From positions 992,001 through 1,056,000 of the forward strand of contig NZ_JAICCF010000001.1 of assembly GCF_019492185.1 (NCBI RefSeq): a stretch of DNA of 64,000 nt, in the 5' to 3' direction. This document shows positions 10,401 to 18,476 of this stretch, piece after piece. The position numbers and the translations under genes are program-made. Numbering within the stretch: the stretch's first letter is position 1; each line of letters opens with the position of its first letter. The notes beneath the pieces are model-generated. The model had not been told where the DNA came from. It made no database searches and was given only the letters and a program-made list of their open reading frames with translations. Source of the stretch: Chitinophaga rhizophila (GTDB lineage Bacteria > Bacteroidota > Bacteroidia > Chitinophagales > Chitinophagaceae).

Positions 10401-10718
10401 CAGCTACGACTGGGCAACGGCAATGCGCTACTTTCAGCAAAAGAAGCAGTAGGTTTGCGTCTTCGCCCGATACTGATGACAAGTCTGGCGATGGTTGCCG
10501 GTATGATACCTATGGCAAGCGGCCTTGGCGAGTCCGGAGATCAGACATCACCGCTTGGGCGTGCAGTAATTGGCGGTCTGGTAGCCTCGACCTTCAGTAC
10601 GTTATTCATTCTGCCATTGGTATTTGCCTGGGCACAGGGTAAAGCTACCACCCAATCGGTATCCCTTGATCCGGAAGATAAAGAAAGTAAAAACTATGTA
10701 CCATCCTTACACGAATAA
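7497..10718 (+). CDS. RND efflux permease (AcrB/CzcA superfamily) with EF-hand-like cytoplasmic loop
   Basis: Inner-membrane proton-driven pump, 1073 residues, normal RND length, with two halves each of one TM, a large periplasmic domain and further TMs. TM4 carries GILVDESTVTIEN (acidic Asp400) where HAE-type pumps have VDDAIVVVEN, so it is neither a classical HAE1 nor a clear heavy-metal pump. Unusually, the loop between TM6 and TM7 (about 490-545) contains a His-rich start (DHQHKHK) and a canonical EF-hand loop, DLNNDGKISFFE at 515-526. It lies 4 bp after the TolC-like gene and 1 bp before the adaptor gene. Confidence 0.93.
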   Translation: MNLIRSALRKPISILVIVAALFFFGIGAVRTIKVDIFPKLDLPVMYIAHPFGGYTPTQMEAYFGKQYINILLYVNGIKAIETKNIQGLTLIKVSFYPGTNMAQAQAELSAFCNRIQAIFPPGSQPPFIIRFDASTLPVGQLVLSSEKRSNNELLDLANTYVRASFTQIPGLVSAPPFGGNLRTVVIKADPELLRSHNMTPDQLVEALRINNQTSPSGNVRIGDVNYITPANTAIRTVKDFENIPLFKGGVQNLYLRDVATVEDGADVTAGYALVNGRRSVYLSVAKSGDASTWEVVQKLKAALPKFQSLLPEDVKLTYEFDQSVYVINAVKSLISEGAIGAILTGLMVLLFLGDARGALIVILTIPASIIAAVLCLKLAGQTINIMTLSGLALAIGILVDESTVTIENIHQHLDMGKPKGLAIWDACKEIAFPKLLILFCILAVFAPAFTMGGIPGSLFLPLALAIGFAMIISYFLAQTFVPIMANWLMKDHQHKHKAAQTGAAHDKQGLANREDLNNDGKISFFEKVRNRFMRFMNRMMPARKLIVTIYLVAGIGLVYVLINSIGRDVLPRGNGSQFQLRLRAPEGTRAEKTEEITIKTINTIKRIVGAENVSISSAYVGQHPGQFSISPIYLFMPGPQEAVIQVALEEHHKVNMDALKDEIRAAMKKELPDVKPSFEPIELTDKILSQGSPTPIEVRFTGRNKQLNEQFAGKLITKLKNIDYLRDVQLGQSTKYPSLRVNIDRVRAAQLGVDVSDISRSLTTSTSSSRYTEKNIWIDEKSNLSYSVQVQVPENKMTDIQSIAEIPLLRNSSRPVLGDVATIVPDTTYGEADNLGAIPSLSVTANTNNIDLGTAAADVQAAINSLGELPRGLNVELIGLSSTLTDTLDSLQSGLVVAIVVIFLMLAANFQSFKVSAVVLASVPAVLIGSLTLLLLTGSTLNLQSYMGIIMSVGVSISNAVLLITNAEQLRLGNGNALLSAKEAVGLRLRPILMTSLAMVAGMIPMASGLGESGDQTSPLGRAVIGGLVASTFSTLFILPLVFAWAQGKATTQSVSLDPEDKESKNYVPSLHE

Positions 10719-10719
10719 T

Positions 10720-11838
10720 ATGAACAATATCAAAGCATTTGCTATCACCATAGGTATACCGGCCGCATTGTTTTTTAGTAGTTGTAGTCATACGGCAGGT
10801 AAATCAGAAAAGAAAATCGAAAATGCGCAGGAAGAAGCAGCCTTTGCTGCAGTAGCGCTACAAAAAGGCAAGATCAGTTCATCCCTTCAGATACCTGGTG
10901 AACTGATCGCTTACCAGCAGGTGGACATTTATGCGAAGGTGAGCAGCTTTGTGAAAAAGCTGCATGTGGATGTCGGCACGGAAGTCAGCCAGGGGCAGTT
11001 GCTGGCAACCATGGAAGCGCCGGAGATCAGCTCTCAGCTGGCAGGCGCTGAGTCCAGGGTAAAATCGCAGGAAGCGGTATACCTGGCCAGCAAGGCAAAC
11101 TATGACCGCCTGTACAATACAAGCCTTACACCTGGTACAGTATCTAAAAACGACCTTGATATAGCCCAGGCAAGAATGAAATCAGATCAGGCACAGTGGG
11201 AAGCAGGAAAGGCAGCTTATAGGGAGATTTCAGACAACAGGAACTACCTGGAGATTAGGGCACCGTTTTCAGGCGTTATCAGCGCGAGAAACGTAAGTGC
11301 CGGCGCTTATGTTGGTCCGACGGGAAAAGGCTCTGAATTTCCCTTATTTACGCTACAGGAACAGAAGAAACTCCGTCTTGTGATCTCTGTTCCGGAAGCT
11401 TATACGGGCTACCTGAATGGCAACAGCGAAGTAAATTTCAACGTAAAGGCATTTACCGGCAGGAAGTTCACTGCCAGGGTAAACCGTCTTTCCGGGGCGC
11501 TGGATGCCCGACTGCGCGCACAGCGTATTGAAATGGATGTAATCAATACCGACAAGAAGCTGTTACCAGGTATGATTGCTGAAGTGAATATTCCTATGAA
11601 TGGATCAGACAGCACATTCCTGGTACCTAAAGCCGCAATAGTCAATTCGACCGTGAATGTATTCGTAGTGAGAGTGACAGATGGTAAGGCAGAAAGAGTA
11701 CAGGTGCAGACTGGTCGTGAAGCAAACGGTAAAGTAGAGATTTACGGTAATCTGAATGAAGGCGATACAATCCTTGCATCCGCTAATGAAGAAATAAGAG
11801 AGGGCGCAGCACTGAAGCAAGTTAAAATTGGCCAGTAA
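10720..11838 (+). CDS. RND periplasmic adaptor (membrane fusion) lipoprotein
   Basis: Adaptor linking the RND pump to the outer-membrane channel, 372 residues. I chose the ATG at 10720 because it gives a clean lipoprotein signal (ending FFSSC, lipid on Cys) and starts 1 bp after the pump stop; the frame is open further upstream inside the pump gene. Order: lipoyl half-motif (VDIYAKVSSFVKKLHVDVG), coiled-coil hairpin (about 110-165), second lipoyl half (LEIRAPFSGVISARNVSAGA), beta-barrel and membrane-proximal domain. It ends the operon and is followed by a terminator. Confidence 0.9.
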   Translation: MNNIKAFAITIGIPAALFFSSCSHTAGKSEKKIENAQEEAAFAAVALQKGKISSSLQIPGELIAYQQVDIYAKVSSFVKKLHVDVGTEVSQGQLLATMEAPEISSQLAGAESRVKSQEAVYLASKANYDRLYNTSLTPGTVSKNDLDIAQARMKSDQAQWEAGKAAYREISDNRNYLEIRAPFSGVISARNVSAGAYVGPTGKGSEFPLFTLQEQKKLRLVISVPEAYTGYLNGNSEVNFNVKAFTGRKFTARVNRLSGALDARLRAQRIEMDVINTDKKLLPGMIAEVNIPMNGSDSTFLVPKAAIVNSTVNVFVVRVTDGKAERVQVQTGREANGKVEIYGNLNEGDTILASANEEIREGAALKQVKIGQ

Positions 11839-11857
11839 GAAAGGAGGAGATCAAATG

Positions 11858-11887
11858 AAAAGGGCTGTCTTACAGGACAGCCCTTTT
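11858..11887 (+). terminator. Terminator of the efflux operon
   Basis: Perfect inverted repeat AAAAGGGCTGTC / GACAGCCCTTTT with a 6-nt loop, 19 bp after the adaptor stop codon. It may also serve the converging glucanase gene from the other side, since the arms end in A/T runs. Confidence 0.85.
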
Positions 11888-11966
11888 GCATATTTATAGG
11901 GAGCCGTGTCGGACCGTTGGTTACCCTATATTTCCAACGGTTATGATGAGGGAAAAGAAGACAAAA

Positions 11967-14003
11967 TCACTGTATCAGCACCTTGCTGGTGTAGGTATGG
12001 TTAGCATTGGTGACCGTCAATATATAGAAGCCACCAGGCATATTACCGGTAGGAATCGTTATAACAGCCGCATTGGCCTTCCTGTAGGCTATCACTCGCT
12101 TATTGATATCTACTACAGCTACCTGCAGCGGAGACGACGCATTATAATCTTTCACATGGACGGTCAGCGTGCTGCCGGCAATTACCGGATTAGGATACAC
12201 CAACAGCCTGCCTTCCGCTGTGACGTGCATATCTGCTTTTTCAGGCTGGATATCAGCTATCGTCACCTGGGCAGCAGCATTCCCAACCACATTATAACCA
12301 AACGCCTCCCAGCCACTGGCAGCGGGCCGGGTACAGGTCATAGCAGCTGTGCCGTTCTCTGAGGATATAAAGGAGCCGTTGTTACCTCTGAGGGTGACCT
12401 TACCGTCGGCAGTAGGTATCCAGTCAAAAACTTCCCATCCCTGGATAGTAGGCCGGTTACAGGTAATGGGCTGTTCGCCATTTTCGGAAGAAACGTACAT
12501 ACCATTATTTCCTCTTAGAGCGATTTTCCCATTACCAGCATCTATCACTGCGAATATTTCCCAGGCCTGGGGCGTATCAGCGTCGCACCACATAGCGCCC
12601 TGGCCGTTCTTTGAGTTAACATATTTGTTGTTGAAACCCTGTAACCAGATAGTTTTGCCTACAGGAGCAGTAGCGGTACTTCTGCCAGGAGCTACGGCAG
12701 CAATGGTGTTAGTGTTTTTCACGTTGTTGACGAATTTTATGTTATTCAGAACAGCGCTCATATTCGCAGCTCCATCCATTAGATAGGGAGGATTTATACG
12801 AAGTAACGCGGCATTTTCATTTAAATCAAAACGTTTATAGGTCCAATGAAACCAGCCTACTCCGGCACTATTCATGGCGGCGATATTAGCGCGTAGCCAG
12901 TTATTGTTATTCTCTCCCGTCTCTCCTACCACAACAGGCACATTGTGAGTATTCCGGAAGTTGCTGATATTACCTAGTTCATTGATCTGATTAGCGTCGC
13001 CATTAGTAGTAGTGGTAGACGTTGTTGTACCATAACGGTGCGCATTGTATACCAGATTGCTCCTGTTGGTGAAAGTGAACGGCTCCAGGTAATTATACTG
13101 ATTACCCCATCCATTTCCTTCAATCATCAGCAGGTGGGTGTCACCCTGACCACGGATAACGTTGATCAGTCTTTCAAACAATGCGTGGATGCTCTGGTTG
13201 GCAGGGACATTATTCGGTTCATTGATCAGGTCATAGAAGGCAATACGGTCATCATTGATATATCTGGCAGAGATACGCTGCCAGAGACGTACGGTAATAT
13301 CCTGATAGATAGGCTTATTCCACAGGTCATTCCCCACCAGGGCATCGGAGATATTGGCATCAGTGCCGGCAGCGCCGGGGGCAGCATGCAAATCAAGGAC
13401 GACATACAAATTATTAGCCCCACACCATTTCAGGAGGCTATCCGTAAGCCGGAAGCCCTCCAGGCCAGGGTCATTAAACAGCTGATTGTTGCTGTACCAG
13501 GAGGTTAGCGAAGTTACATAGTTGTTGTAAGTTGACGAATTGCGTGCAACACCATTTCTTACAGCCCTTTGCGCGGGCGTCAGGAACAGATCATAGTGTA
13601 TAGGCAGGCGTATACTATTGAAGCCCAGTGATGCCAGGTAGTCTATATCTGCCTTTGTGATAAAGTTATCGCGCCAGGTCTGGTAAAAGGCTTCTACAGC
13701 AGCATCACTTTGTCCCTGGTCATATAAGCGCTTTTTAATAGACCATTGCGTTCCGCCACCGGAAAAGGAGGGTTTCATCATATAGCCTTCCTGTAATAGC
13801 CAGCCACCAACATTGATCCCTTTCAGGATCACTTCCTGATTACTGGCATTGACGATACGTTTTCCATCTGCCCGCAGGCGGGTCAGCTGGGAATAAGCCT
13901 GTGCTGAGGCCATACATAGGGCAATCAGCAGCAGAGAACAACATAGCATAAGTTGACGCAGACGACGTGGAATGCACAACCGGTTTGTGTAATGGAGTTT
14001 CAT
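11967..14003 (-). CDS. Secreted GH5-family glucanase with beta-trefoil module and T9SS type A tail
   Basis: Secreted beta-glucan-cleaving enzyme of 678 residues. A signal peptide runs to about SAQA (35). The GH5 TIM barrel (about 40-425) begins [20 protein letters not shown] and has the acid/base Glu262 in LINEPN and the nucleophile Glu361 in VVVGETGE. This resembles the exo-beta-1,3-glucanase/endoglucanase branch; exact specificity is not deducible. Three repeated units at about 450-570 ([40 protein letters not shown]) form a fascin-like beta-trefoil, probably carbohydrate-binding. The last ~75 residues ([15 protein letters not shown] ... SKVLIQ) are a type A sorting domain for type IX secretion. 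It stands alone on the minus strand. Confidence 0.88.
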   Translation of the reverse strand: MKLHYTNRLCIPRRLRQLMLCCSLLLIALCMASAQAYSQLTRLRADGKRIVNASNQEVILKGINVGGWLLQEGYMMKPSFSGGGTQWSIKKRLYDQGQSDAAVEAFYQTWRDNFITKADIDYLASLGFNSIRLPIHYDLFLTPAQRAVRNGVARNSSTYNNYVTSLTSWYSNNQLFNDPGLEGFRLTDSLLKWCGANNLYVVLDLHAAPGAAGTDANISDALVGNDLWNKPIYQDITVRLWQRISARYINDDRIAFYDLINEPNNVPANQSIHALFERLINVIRGQGDTHLLMIEGNGWGNQYNYLEPFTFTNRSNLVYNAHRYGTTTSTTTTNGDANQINELGNISNFRNTHNVPVVVGETGENNNNWLRANIAAMNSAGVGWFHWTYKRFDLNENAALLRINPPYLMDGAANMSAVLNNIKFVNNVKNTNTIAAVAPGRSTATAPVGKTIWLQGFNNKYVNSKNGQGAMWCDADTPQAWEIFAVIDAGNGKIALRGNNGMYVSSENGEQPITCNRPTIQGWEVFDWIPTADGKVTLRGNNGSFISSENGTAAMTCTRPAASGWEAFGYNVVGNAAAQVTIADIQPEKADMHVTAEGRLLVYPNPVIAGSTLTVHVKDYNASSPLQVAVVDINKRVIAYRKANAAVITIPTGNMPGGFYILTVTNANHTYTSKVLIQ

Positions 14004-14266
14004 CTGAGGGTGTTGTTTAAGGTTGTCATAGCAAAAAAGGTACGGCCTGCCCGGCTCCGCAGTGCCAGATGCAATATTTGTCGTGCCAGTACGAGCGTGG
14101 TACCACAGAGATAGGGACTTTTTTCTGTGGATATGGGGGATAGCCGGCGCTAATAGCTGAAATATAAGGAGTTGTGGATTGAATAAGCTATAGCATAAAT
14201 AAAGGGCGGTAGGGGGTTAGTAAAAGAAAGGTATCATATACTGGTATGATAAGAAGCTAATGCTGA

Positions 14267-14309
14267 TCCTATAAGGACTGACCGGGAGTATCGGTCAGTC
14301 CTTATAGGA
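14267..14309 (-). terminator. Long hairpin downstream of the S1-domain gene
   Basis: Perfect 18-bp inverted repeat (TCCTATAAGGACTGACCG and its complement) with a 7-nt loop, 10 bp after the stop of the S1-domain gene. No U-tract follows on the minus strand, so it may act as an RNA-stabilising 3' hairpin rather than a classical terminator. The rest of 14004-14319 is the upstream region of the glucanase, with no clear promoter box. Confidence 0.6.
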
Positions 14310-14319
14310 CAGAAAGTTC

Positions 14320-15153
14320 CTATTCTTCTTCAATTAACTTGATACCTGTCTGGGTAAAGATAATCTTCCGTTGTTTATACAGGGCACCGGTCGTCATTTT
14401 GAATGTCTTCTTGCTCATGCTGAAAAATTCATAGATCTCTTCCGGGTCAGATTTATCATGGTAAGGCAGGTAGCCATCGTTTTCTTTCAGCAGGCGGAGG
14501 ATCTTATCTGCTTCGCTTTCCACCCTGTCGTATCCAGGCTTACCAATAACGACATCGATTTTTTCTCTTTTGATTGACTTTATGAAGCCTTTCAGCTTAT
14601 CACCGATATCCACAGTGCCAAACACCTCGCTATAGTGTAGTACGCCGGTGTGCAGATTATTGATAATAACGATGAAACCAATTTCTGAGCGGCGATAGAT
14701 GATCAGGTCTACAACATCCAGTTCTTTAACAGTCAGGTTTTCGTTGCTCAGGTAAGGGTCTATTTTTTCGGTAGCGGCTACCCGGTTTGTCAGTTCATCC
14801 AGGTATATTTTCACAAGGTAATCCTGTCCGGGATGCATCTTACTGATTTGTTTGGATGCCGGAACGAACAGGTCTTTCATAAGTCCCCAGTCCAGGAAAG
14901 CGCCCTGTTCGGTAGCGCCTGTGGCTTTCAGGTTAACAATATCCCCTACGATGCCGTATGGCTCCTGATTGGTAGCTGTAAGCCTGTTTTCGGAATCATG
15001 ATAGATGAATACCTTGAGTTCATCTCCCTTTTGGGCGCCGGCAGGTACGAAACGTTTGGGCATCAGGATTTCCTGGTCTCCCCCGTCGAGAAACAGACCA
15101 AATTCGCTTTCCTTCTTTACCCGTAAAAGGTTGTATTCACCTACTTTATACAT
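14320..15153 (-). CDS. S1-like RNA-binding protein, CvfB/YitL type
   Basis: Cytoplasmic nucleic-acid-binding protein of 277 residues, the usual CvfB-family length. It has successive S1-like OB folds (about 1-60, 65-135, 145-205; for example GAFLDWGLMKDLFVPASKQ) and a C-terminal winged helix (DPEEIYEFFSMSKKTFKMTT then GALYKQRKI). Family members bind RNA and affect expression of virulence or stress genes in Gram-positives; a specific role here is unknown. The ATG at 15153 is natural: no upstream extension is needed to complete the first OB fold. Confidence 0.85.
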   Translation of the reverse strand: MYKVGEYNLLRVKKESEFGLFLDGGDQEILMPKRFVPAGAQKGDELKVFIYHDSENRLTATNQEPYGIVGDIVNLKATGATEQGAFLDWGLMKDLFVPASKQISKMHPGQDYLVKIYLDELTNRVAATEKIDPYLSNENLTVKELDVVDLIIYRRSEIGFIVIINNLHTGVLHYSEVFGTVDIGDKLKGFIKSIKREKIDVVIGKPGYDRVESEADKILRLLKENDGYLPYHDKSDPEEIYEFFSMSKKTFKMTTGALYKQRKIIFTQTGIKLIEEE

Positions 15154-15184
15154 ATTGTAATCGCTATAATTTGCTGCGAAGGTA

Positions 15185-15691
15185 CTACTTTCCTTTGTTC
15201 GATCTGATCATTGTGCCGTAATCCTGCCCCCGGGCAAGTCCGGTAATGGACTGAGCAATACGCTTTGCTTTGGTAGCTTCGGTCTTTGCACTTTCGATCC
15301 ATTTAAGGAAGTAGTTCTGATGTCCTTTGGTAAGCGTATTGAAAAAGCTATTTGCTTCAGGATCATCTGCCAGGCATTCGATAAATTCAGGCGAAGTGAC
15401 CGGATTAGGGTTATTGTCCTCCTGTAATTGCACGGTGATGCTAGCCCCTGCCTTTCTGGCGATGCCTTTACGTATTTCAGCATTCAGGGGAAGAATAAAG
15501 GAACCGTCTCCCATAGGCAACAGCGCAACCGCCTCAATAGTATAATCATTCAACTTTCCCTTTACCCGGAACGTTTTGTGGTTACCAGGTTTAAGTTCCT
15601 GAGCAAGATCAGCAGGTATGGGAATATAAGTCCAGCCGGTTTTTTCTCCTTGTTTGTCAAACTTCAGTATAGTGGTGGTATAGTTTACCAT
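15185..15691 (-). CDS. DUF1905/YdeI (OmpD-associated) family protein
   Basis: Small cytoplasmic protein of 168 residues. The N-terminal half (TGWTYIPIPADLAQELKPG ... FRVKGKLNDYTIEAVALLPMG) matches the DUF1905 fold. The C-terminal half (PEFIECLADDPEANSFFNTL ... YFLKWIESAKTEATKAKR) is the YdeI/OmpD-associated helical region. The biochemical function of this family is not established. It lies 31 bp upstream of the S1-domain gene on the same strand, so the two may be co-transcribed. Confidence 0.85.
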   Translation of the reverse strand: MVNYTTTILKFDKQGEKTGWTYIPIPADLAQELKPGNHKTFRVKGKLNDYTIEAVALLPMGDGSFILPLNAEIRKGIARKAGASITVQLQEDNNPNPVTSPEFIECLADDPEANSFFNTLTKGHQNYFLKWIESAKTEATKAKRIAQSITGLARGQDYGTMIRSNKGK

Positions 15692-15755
15692 CTTGCTATT
15701 TTTTTCGCTAACTTACTTAATAGCGCTCAATTTTAAGAACTAATAGAAACAGTAT

Positions 15756-16259
15756 ATGCTTATCTGCGAAACAGCACGTCTGCACATCCGTCAGTTTACC
15801 ATTGATGACGCAGCCTTTATATACCGTTTGCTAAATTCACCAACCTGGTTGATTTATATCGGGGACAGAAACATCAGGGGACTACATGATGCGCGCAACT
15901 ATCTGATCAACGGACCAATTGCGAGTTACGAGCGACATGGTTTTGGGTTATATCTTATAGCCCTGAAAGGCGAAGGTACGCCTGTTGGAATGACTGGCCT
16001 TATCAGGAGGGACGGTCTTGAGGAAGTAGATATAGGGTTTGCCTTTCTCCCTGATTATACAGGAAAGGGGTATGCCTACGAGGCAGTCAATGCTATAAAG
16101 GACTATGCCCTTACCACATTAAAACTGCCTCGTGTAGCGGCAATAACCACTCAAAAGAATATATCTGCTATTGCTTTGCTGAATAAGATCGGACTGCGCC
16201 ATGAGAAGATGATACAATTACCGGGCAACAGCACTGCCTTTATGTACTTTATTAACTAA
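15756..16259 (+). CDS. GNAT N-acetyltransferase, RimJ/RimL type
   Basis: Acetyl-CoA-dependent acetyltransferase of 167 residues. It starts with the typical TARLHIRQFTIDDAAFIYRL, has the fold-defining beta4/beta5 segment (EEVDIGFAFLPDYTGKGYAY with the acetyl-CoA loop YTGKGYA) and the C-terminal ISAIALLNKIGL helix. The family acetylates ribosomal protein N-termini, amino groups of antibiotics or small molecules; the substrate here is not deducible. Divergent from the YdeI gene and convergent with glgX, with only 4 bp to the glgX stop. Confidence 0.88.
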   Translation: MLICETARLHIRQFTIDDAAFIYRLLNSPTWLIYIGDRNIRGLHDARNYLINGPIASYERHGFGLYLIALKGEGTPVGMTGLIRRDGLEEVDIGFAFLPDYTGKGYAYEAVNAIKDYALTTLKLPRVAAITTQKNISAIALLNKIGLRHEKMIQLPGNSTAFMYFIN

Positions 16260-16263
16260 ATGA

Positions 16264-18396
16264 TCAGTGTCTCAATTTATGACGCAGTACCATTACAGAT
16301 CTTGCATCCACATTAATGATCTCCTCTGCTTTATGAACATTTTCTCCCTCGGTAACCAGCTGATCGCGCGTGTCCAGTAATTTGGTCCAGGTGTGACCAT
16401 ATTTCTCAACCGGTAATCTGAAATCAATTGGTTCATAGTGGGCATTGAAGATGATATAGAAGCTATCGTCAACAATTTGTTCTCCCAGTGCGCCACTGGC
16501 ATGCAGTCCTTTTCCGTTGAAAAATACCGCCATTGATTTAGCGAAGTCGTGGCTCCAGTGTTCATCAGACATTTCTGAACCGTCCGGCAGGAACCAGGCG
16601 ATATCTTCAAGGCCGATACCTTTAATGGGCTGTCCCTGGAACCATCTTCTGCGGCAAAATGCCGGATGAGCTTTTCTCAGGGCAATCAGCTGGCGCGTAA
16701 ACTGTAAAAGATCATTGTCTGTCTTTTCCCAGTTCACCCATGACAGTTCATTATCCTGGCAATAGCAGTTATTGTTACCTTGCTGGGTGCGGCCTAACTC
16801 ATCCCCGGAGACGATCATAGGCACCCCCTGGGACAATAGCAGGGTAGCAAAGAAATTACGCTGTTGCCGGCGTCTGAGGTTAAGCACTTCTTCATCATCA
16901 GTCGGACCTTCTACTCCGCAGTTCCAGGAACGGTTATGATCTTCACCATCCCTGTTATCATCCAGGTTTGCTTCGTTGTGTTTATGATTGTAGGACACCA
17001 GGTCATGTAATGTAAAACCGTCATGTGCCGTAACAAAGTTGATACTGGCAGTCGGACTACGATAATCATTCTTGTAGAGGTCAGAACTGCCGGTAAAGCG
17101 TTCGGCAAATTCTCCTAACATACTATCGGCACCTCTCCAGTAGTCACGTATACAATCGCGATACTTTCCGTTCCATTCAGCCCATCCCGGCGGAAACTTA
17201 CCTACCTGGTATCCGCCTTCCCCGATATCCCAGGGCTCAGCGATTAACTTCACCTGTGATATGACAGGGTCCTGGTAGATGATATCAAAGAACGCACTCA
17301 GGGTGTTCACCTCATGCAGTTCTCGGGCTAGCGTTGACGCCAGGTCAAAGCGGAAGCCGTCTACATGCATATGCTGGATCCAATAACGGAGGCTATCCAT
17401 CATCAACCTCAATACGTTCGGCAGGTAGGCATTGAGGGTATTACCGGTACCCGTATAGTCCATGTAATAGCGTTTATCTTCCGTAAGGCGATAATACGAC
17501 GCATTGTCGATGCCGCGGAAGGACAAAGTCGGACCAAGATGATTACCTTCTCCGGTATGATTATAGACCACGTCAAGGATGACTTCAATGCCTGCTTTAT
17601 GCAGCGTCTTAACGAGATGCTTAAATTCGTTTACCTGCTCACCCAGTACCCCATTTGCTGCATAGCGTGCATCAGGTGCAAAGAAGCCGATTGTGTTATA
17701 TCCCCAGAAGTTAGTCAGTCCGCGGTCAACCAGGTGCCTGTCAGCCACAAAATGATGCACAGGCATTAGCTCAACAGCGGTAACACCCAGCTCCTTCAGG
17801 TAATTGATAGCAACAGGATGGGCCATTCCGGCATACGTACCTCTGATCTCTTCAGGAATATCAGGATGGAGTTTGGTGAAACCTTTTACATGGGCTTCAT
17901 AAATAATCGTCTCGTTATAGGCAATTTTAGGCGCACGGTCACCTTCCCAGTCAAAAGACTCATCTATAACTACACTCTTAGGAATGAAAGGTACACTGTC
18001 AACATCGCTAAAACTCAGGTCTTCTTCGGGATCACCCAATTTATAGCTGAACAGGGCATCGCTCCAGTTGATAGTACCGGCGATTGCTTTGGCGTATGGA
18101 TCTATAAGTAGTTTTTTAGCATTAAAGCGATGGCCATTCTGAGGTTCGTAAGGACCGTGAACCCGGTATCCGTAGAGCTGTCCGGGCTTCACATCTGGTA
18201 CATAGCAGTGCCAGACCTGATGAGAGCGTTCCTTAATCTTTATCTTTACTGCTTCTACTTCATCTGCAGTGGTATTAAAAAGACAGAGTTCAACGCCGGT
18301 AGCGTTATCTGCATATACGGCAAAATTAACGCCTTTCCCGTCCCAGGTTGCTCCTAATGGATAAGGACTTCCAGGATATACTACAGTCTGGTTCAT
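16264..18396 (-). CDS. glgX: Glycogen debranching enzyme GlgX
   Basis: Cytoplasmic isoamylase-type enzyme (710 residues) that cleaves alpha-1,6 branches of limit-dextrin glycogen. The start at 18396 (MNQTVVYPGSPYPLGATWDG) fits the family; an ATG seven codons upstream is possible. Order: N-terminal CBM48 beta-sandwich (about 10-110), GH13 barrel with nucleophile Asp in DGFRFDLAST, acid Glu in LIAEPWDIG and third acid in VTAHDGFTLHD, then a C-terminal beta domain. LIAEPWDIGEGGYQVGKFPP is a GlgX/isoamylase signature. It sits downstream of the alpha-glucosidase on the same strand. Released linear chains would feed TreY/TreZ encoded nearby. Confidence 0.93.
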   Translation of the reverse strand: MNQTVVYPGSPYPLGATWDGKGVNFAVYADNATGVELCLFNTTADEVEAVKIKIKERSHQVWHCYVPDVKPGQLYGYRVHGPYEPQNGHRFNAKKLLIDPYAKAIAGTINWSDALFSYKLGDPEEDLSFSDVDSVPFIPKSVVIDESFDWEGDRAPKIAYNETIIYEAHVKGFTKLHPDIPEEIRGTYAGMAHPVAINYLKELGVTAVELMPVHHFVADRHLVDRGLTNFWGYNTIGFFAPDARYAANGVLGEQVNEFKHLVKTLHKAGIEVILDVVYNHTGEGNHLGPTLSFRGIDNASYYRLTEDKRYYMDYTGTGNTLNAYLPNVLRLMMDSLRYWIQHMHVDGFRFDLASTLARELHEVNTLSAFFDIIYQDPVISQVKLIAEPWDIGEGGYQVGKFPPGWAEWNGKYRDCIRDYWRGADSMLGEFAERFTGSSDLYKNDYRSPTASINFVTAHDGFTLHDLVSYNHKHNEANLDDNRDGEDHNRSWNCGVEGPTDDEEVLNLRRRQQRNFFATLLLSQGVPMIVSGDELGRTQQGNNNCYCQDNELSWVNWEKTDNDLLQFTRQLIALRKAHPAFCRRRWFQGQPIKGIGLEDIAWFLPDGSEMSDEHWSHDFAKSMAVFFNGKGLHASGALGEQIVDDSFYIIFNAHYEPIDFRLPVEKYGHTWTKLLDTRDQLVTEGENVHKAEEIINVDARSVMVLRHKLRH

Positions 18397-18416
18397 AGCA
18401 CATGATTGGCCTCCCA

Positions 18417-18446
18417 CTATCCCTTCCCTCGATGAGGAAGGGATAG
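18417..18446 (-). terminator. Hairpin between alpha-glucosidase and glgX
   Basis: Perfect 11-bp inverted repeat CTATCCCTTCC / GGAAGGGATAG with an 8-nt loop, in the 80-bp gap between two minus-strand genes. It lacks a U-tract, so it may be an attenuator or an mRNA processing/stability element rather than a full terminator. Confidence 0.5.
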
Positions 18447-18476
18447 CATGGAGTATTGTTTATTTAATAAAGTTTC

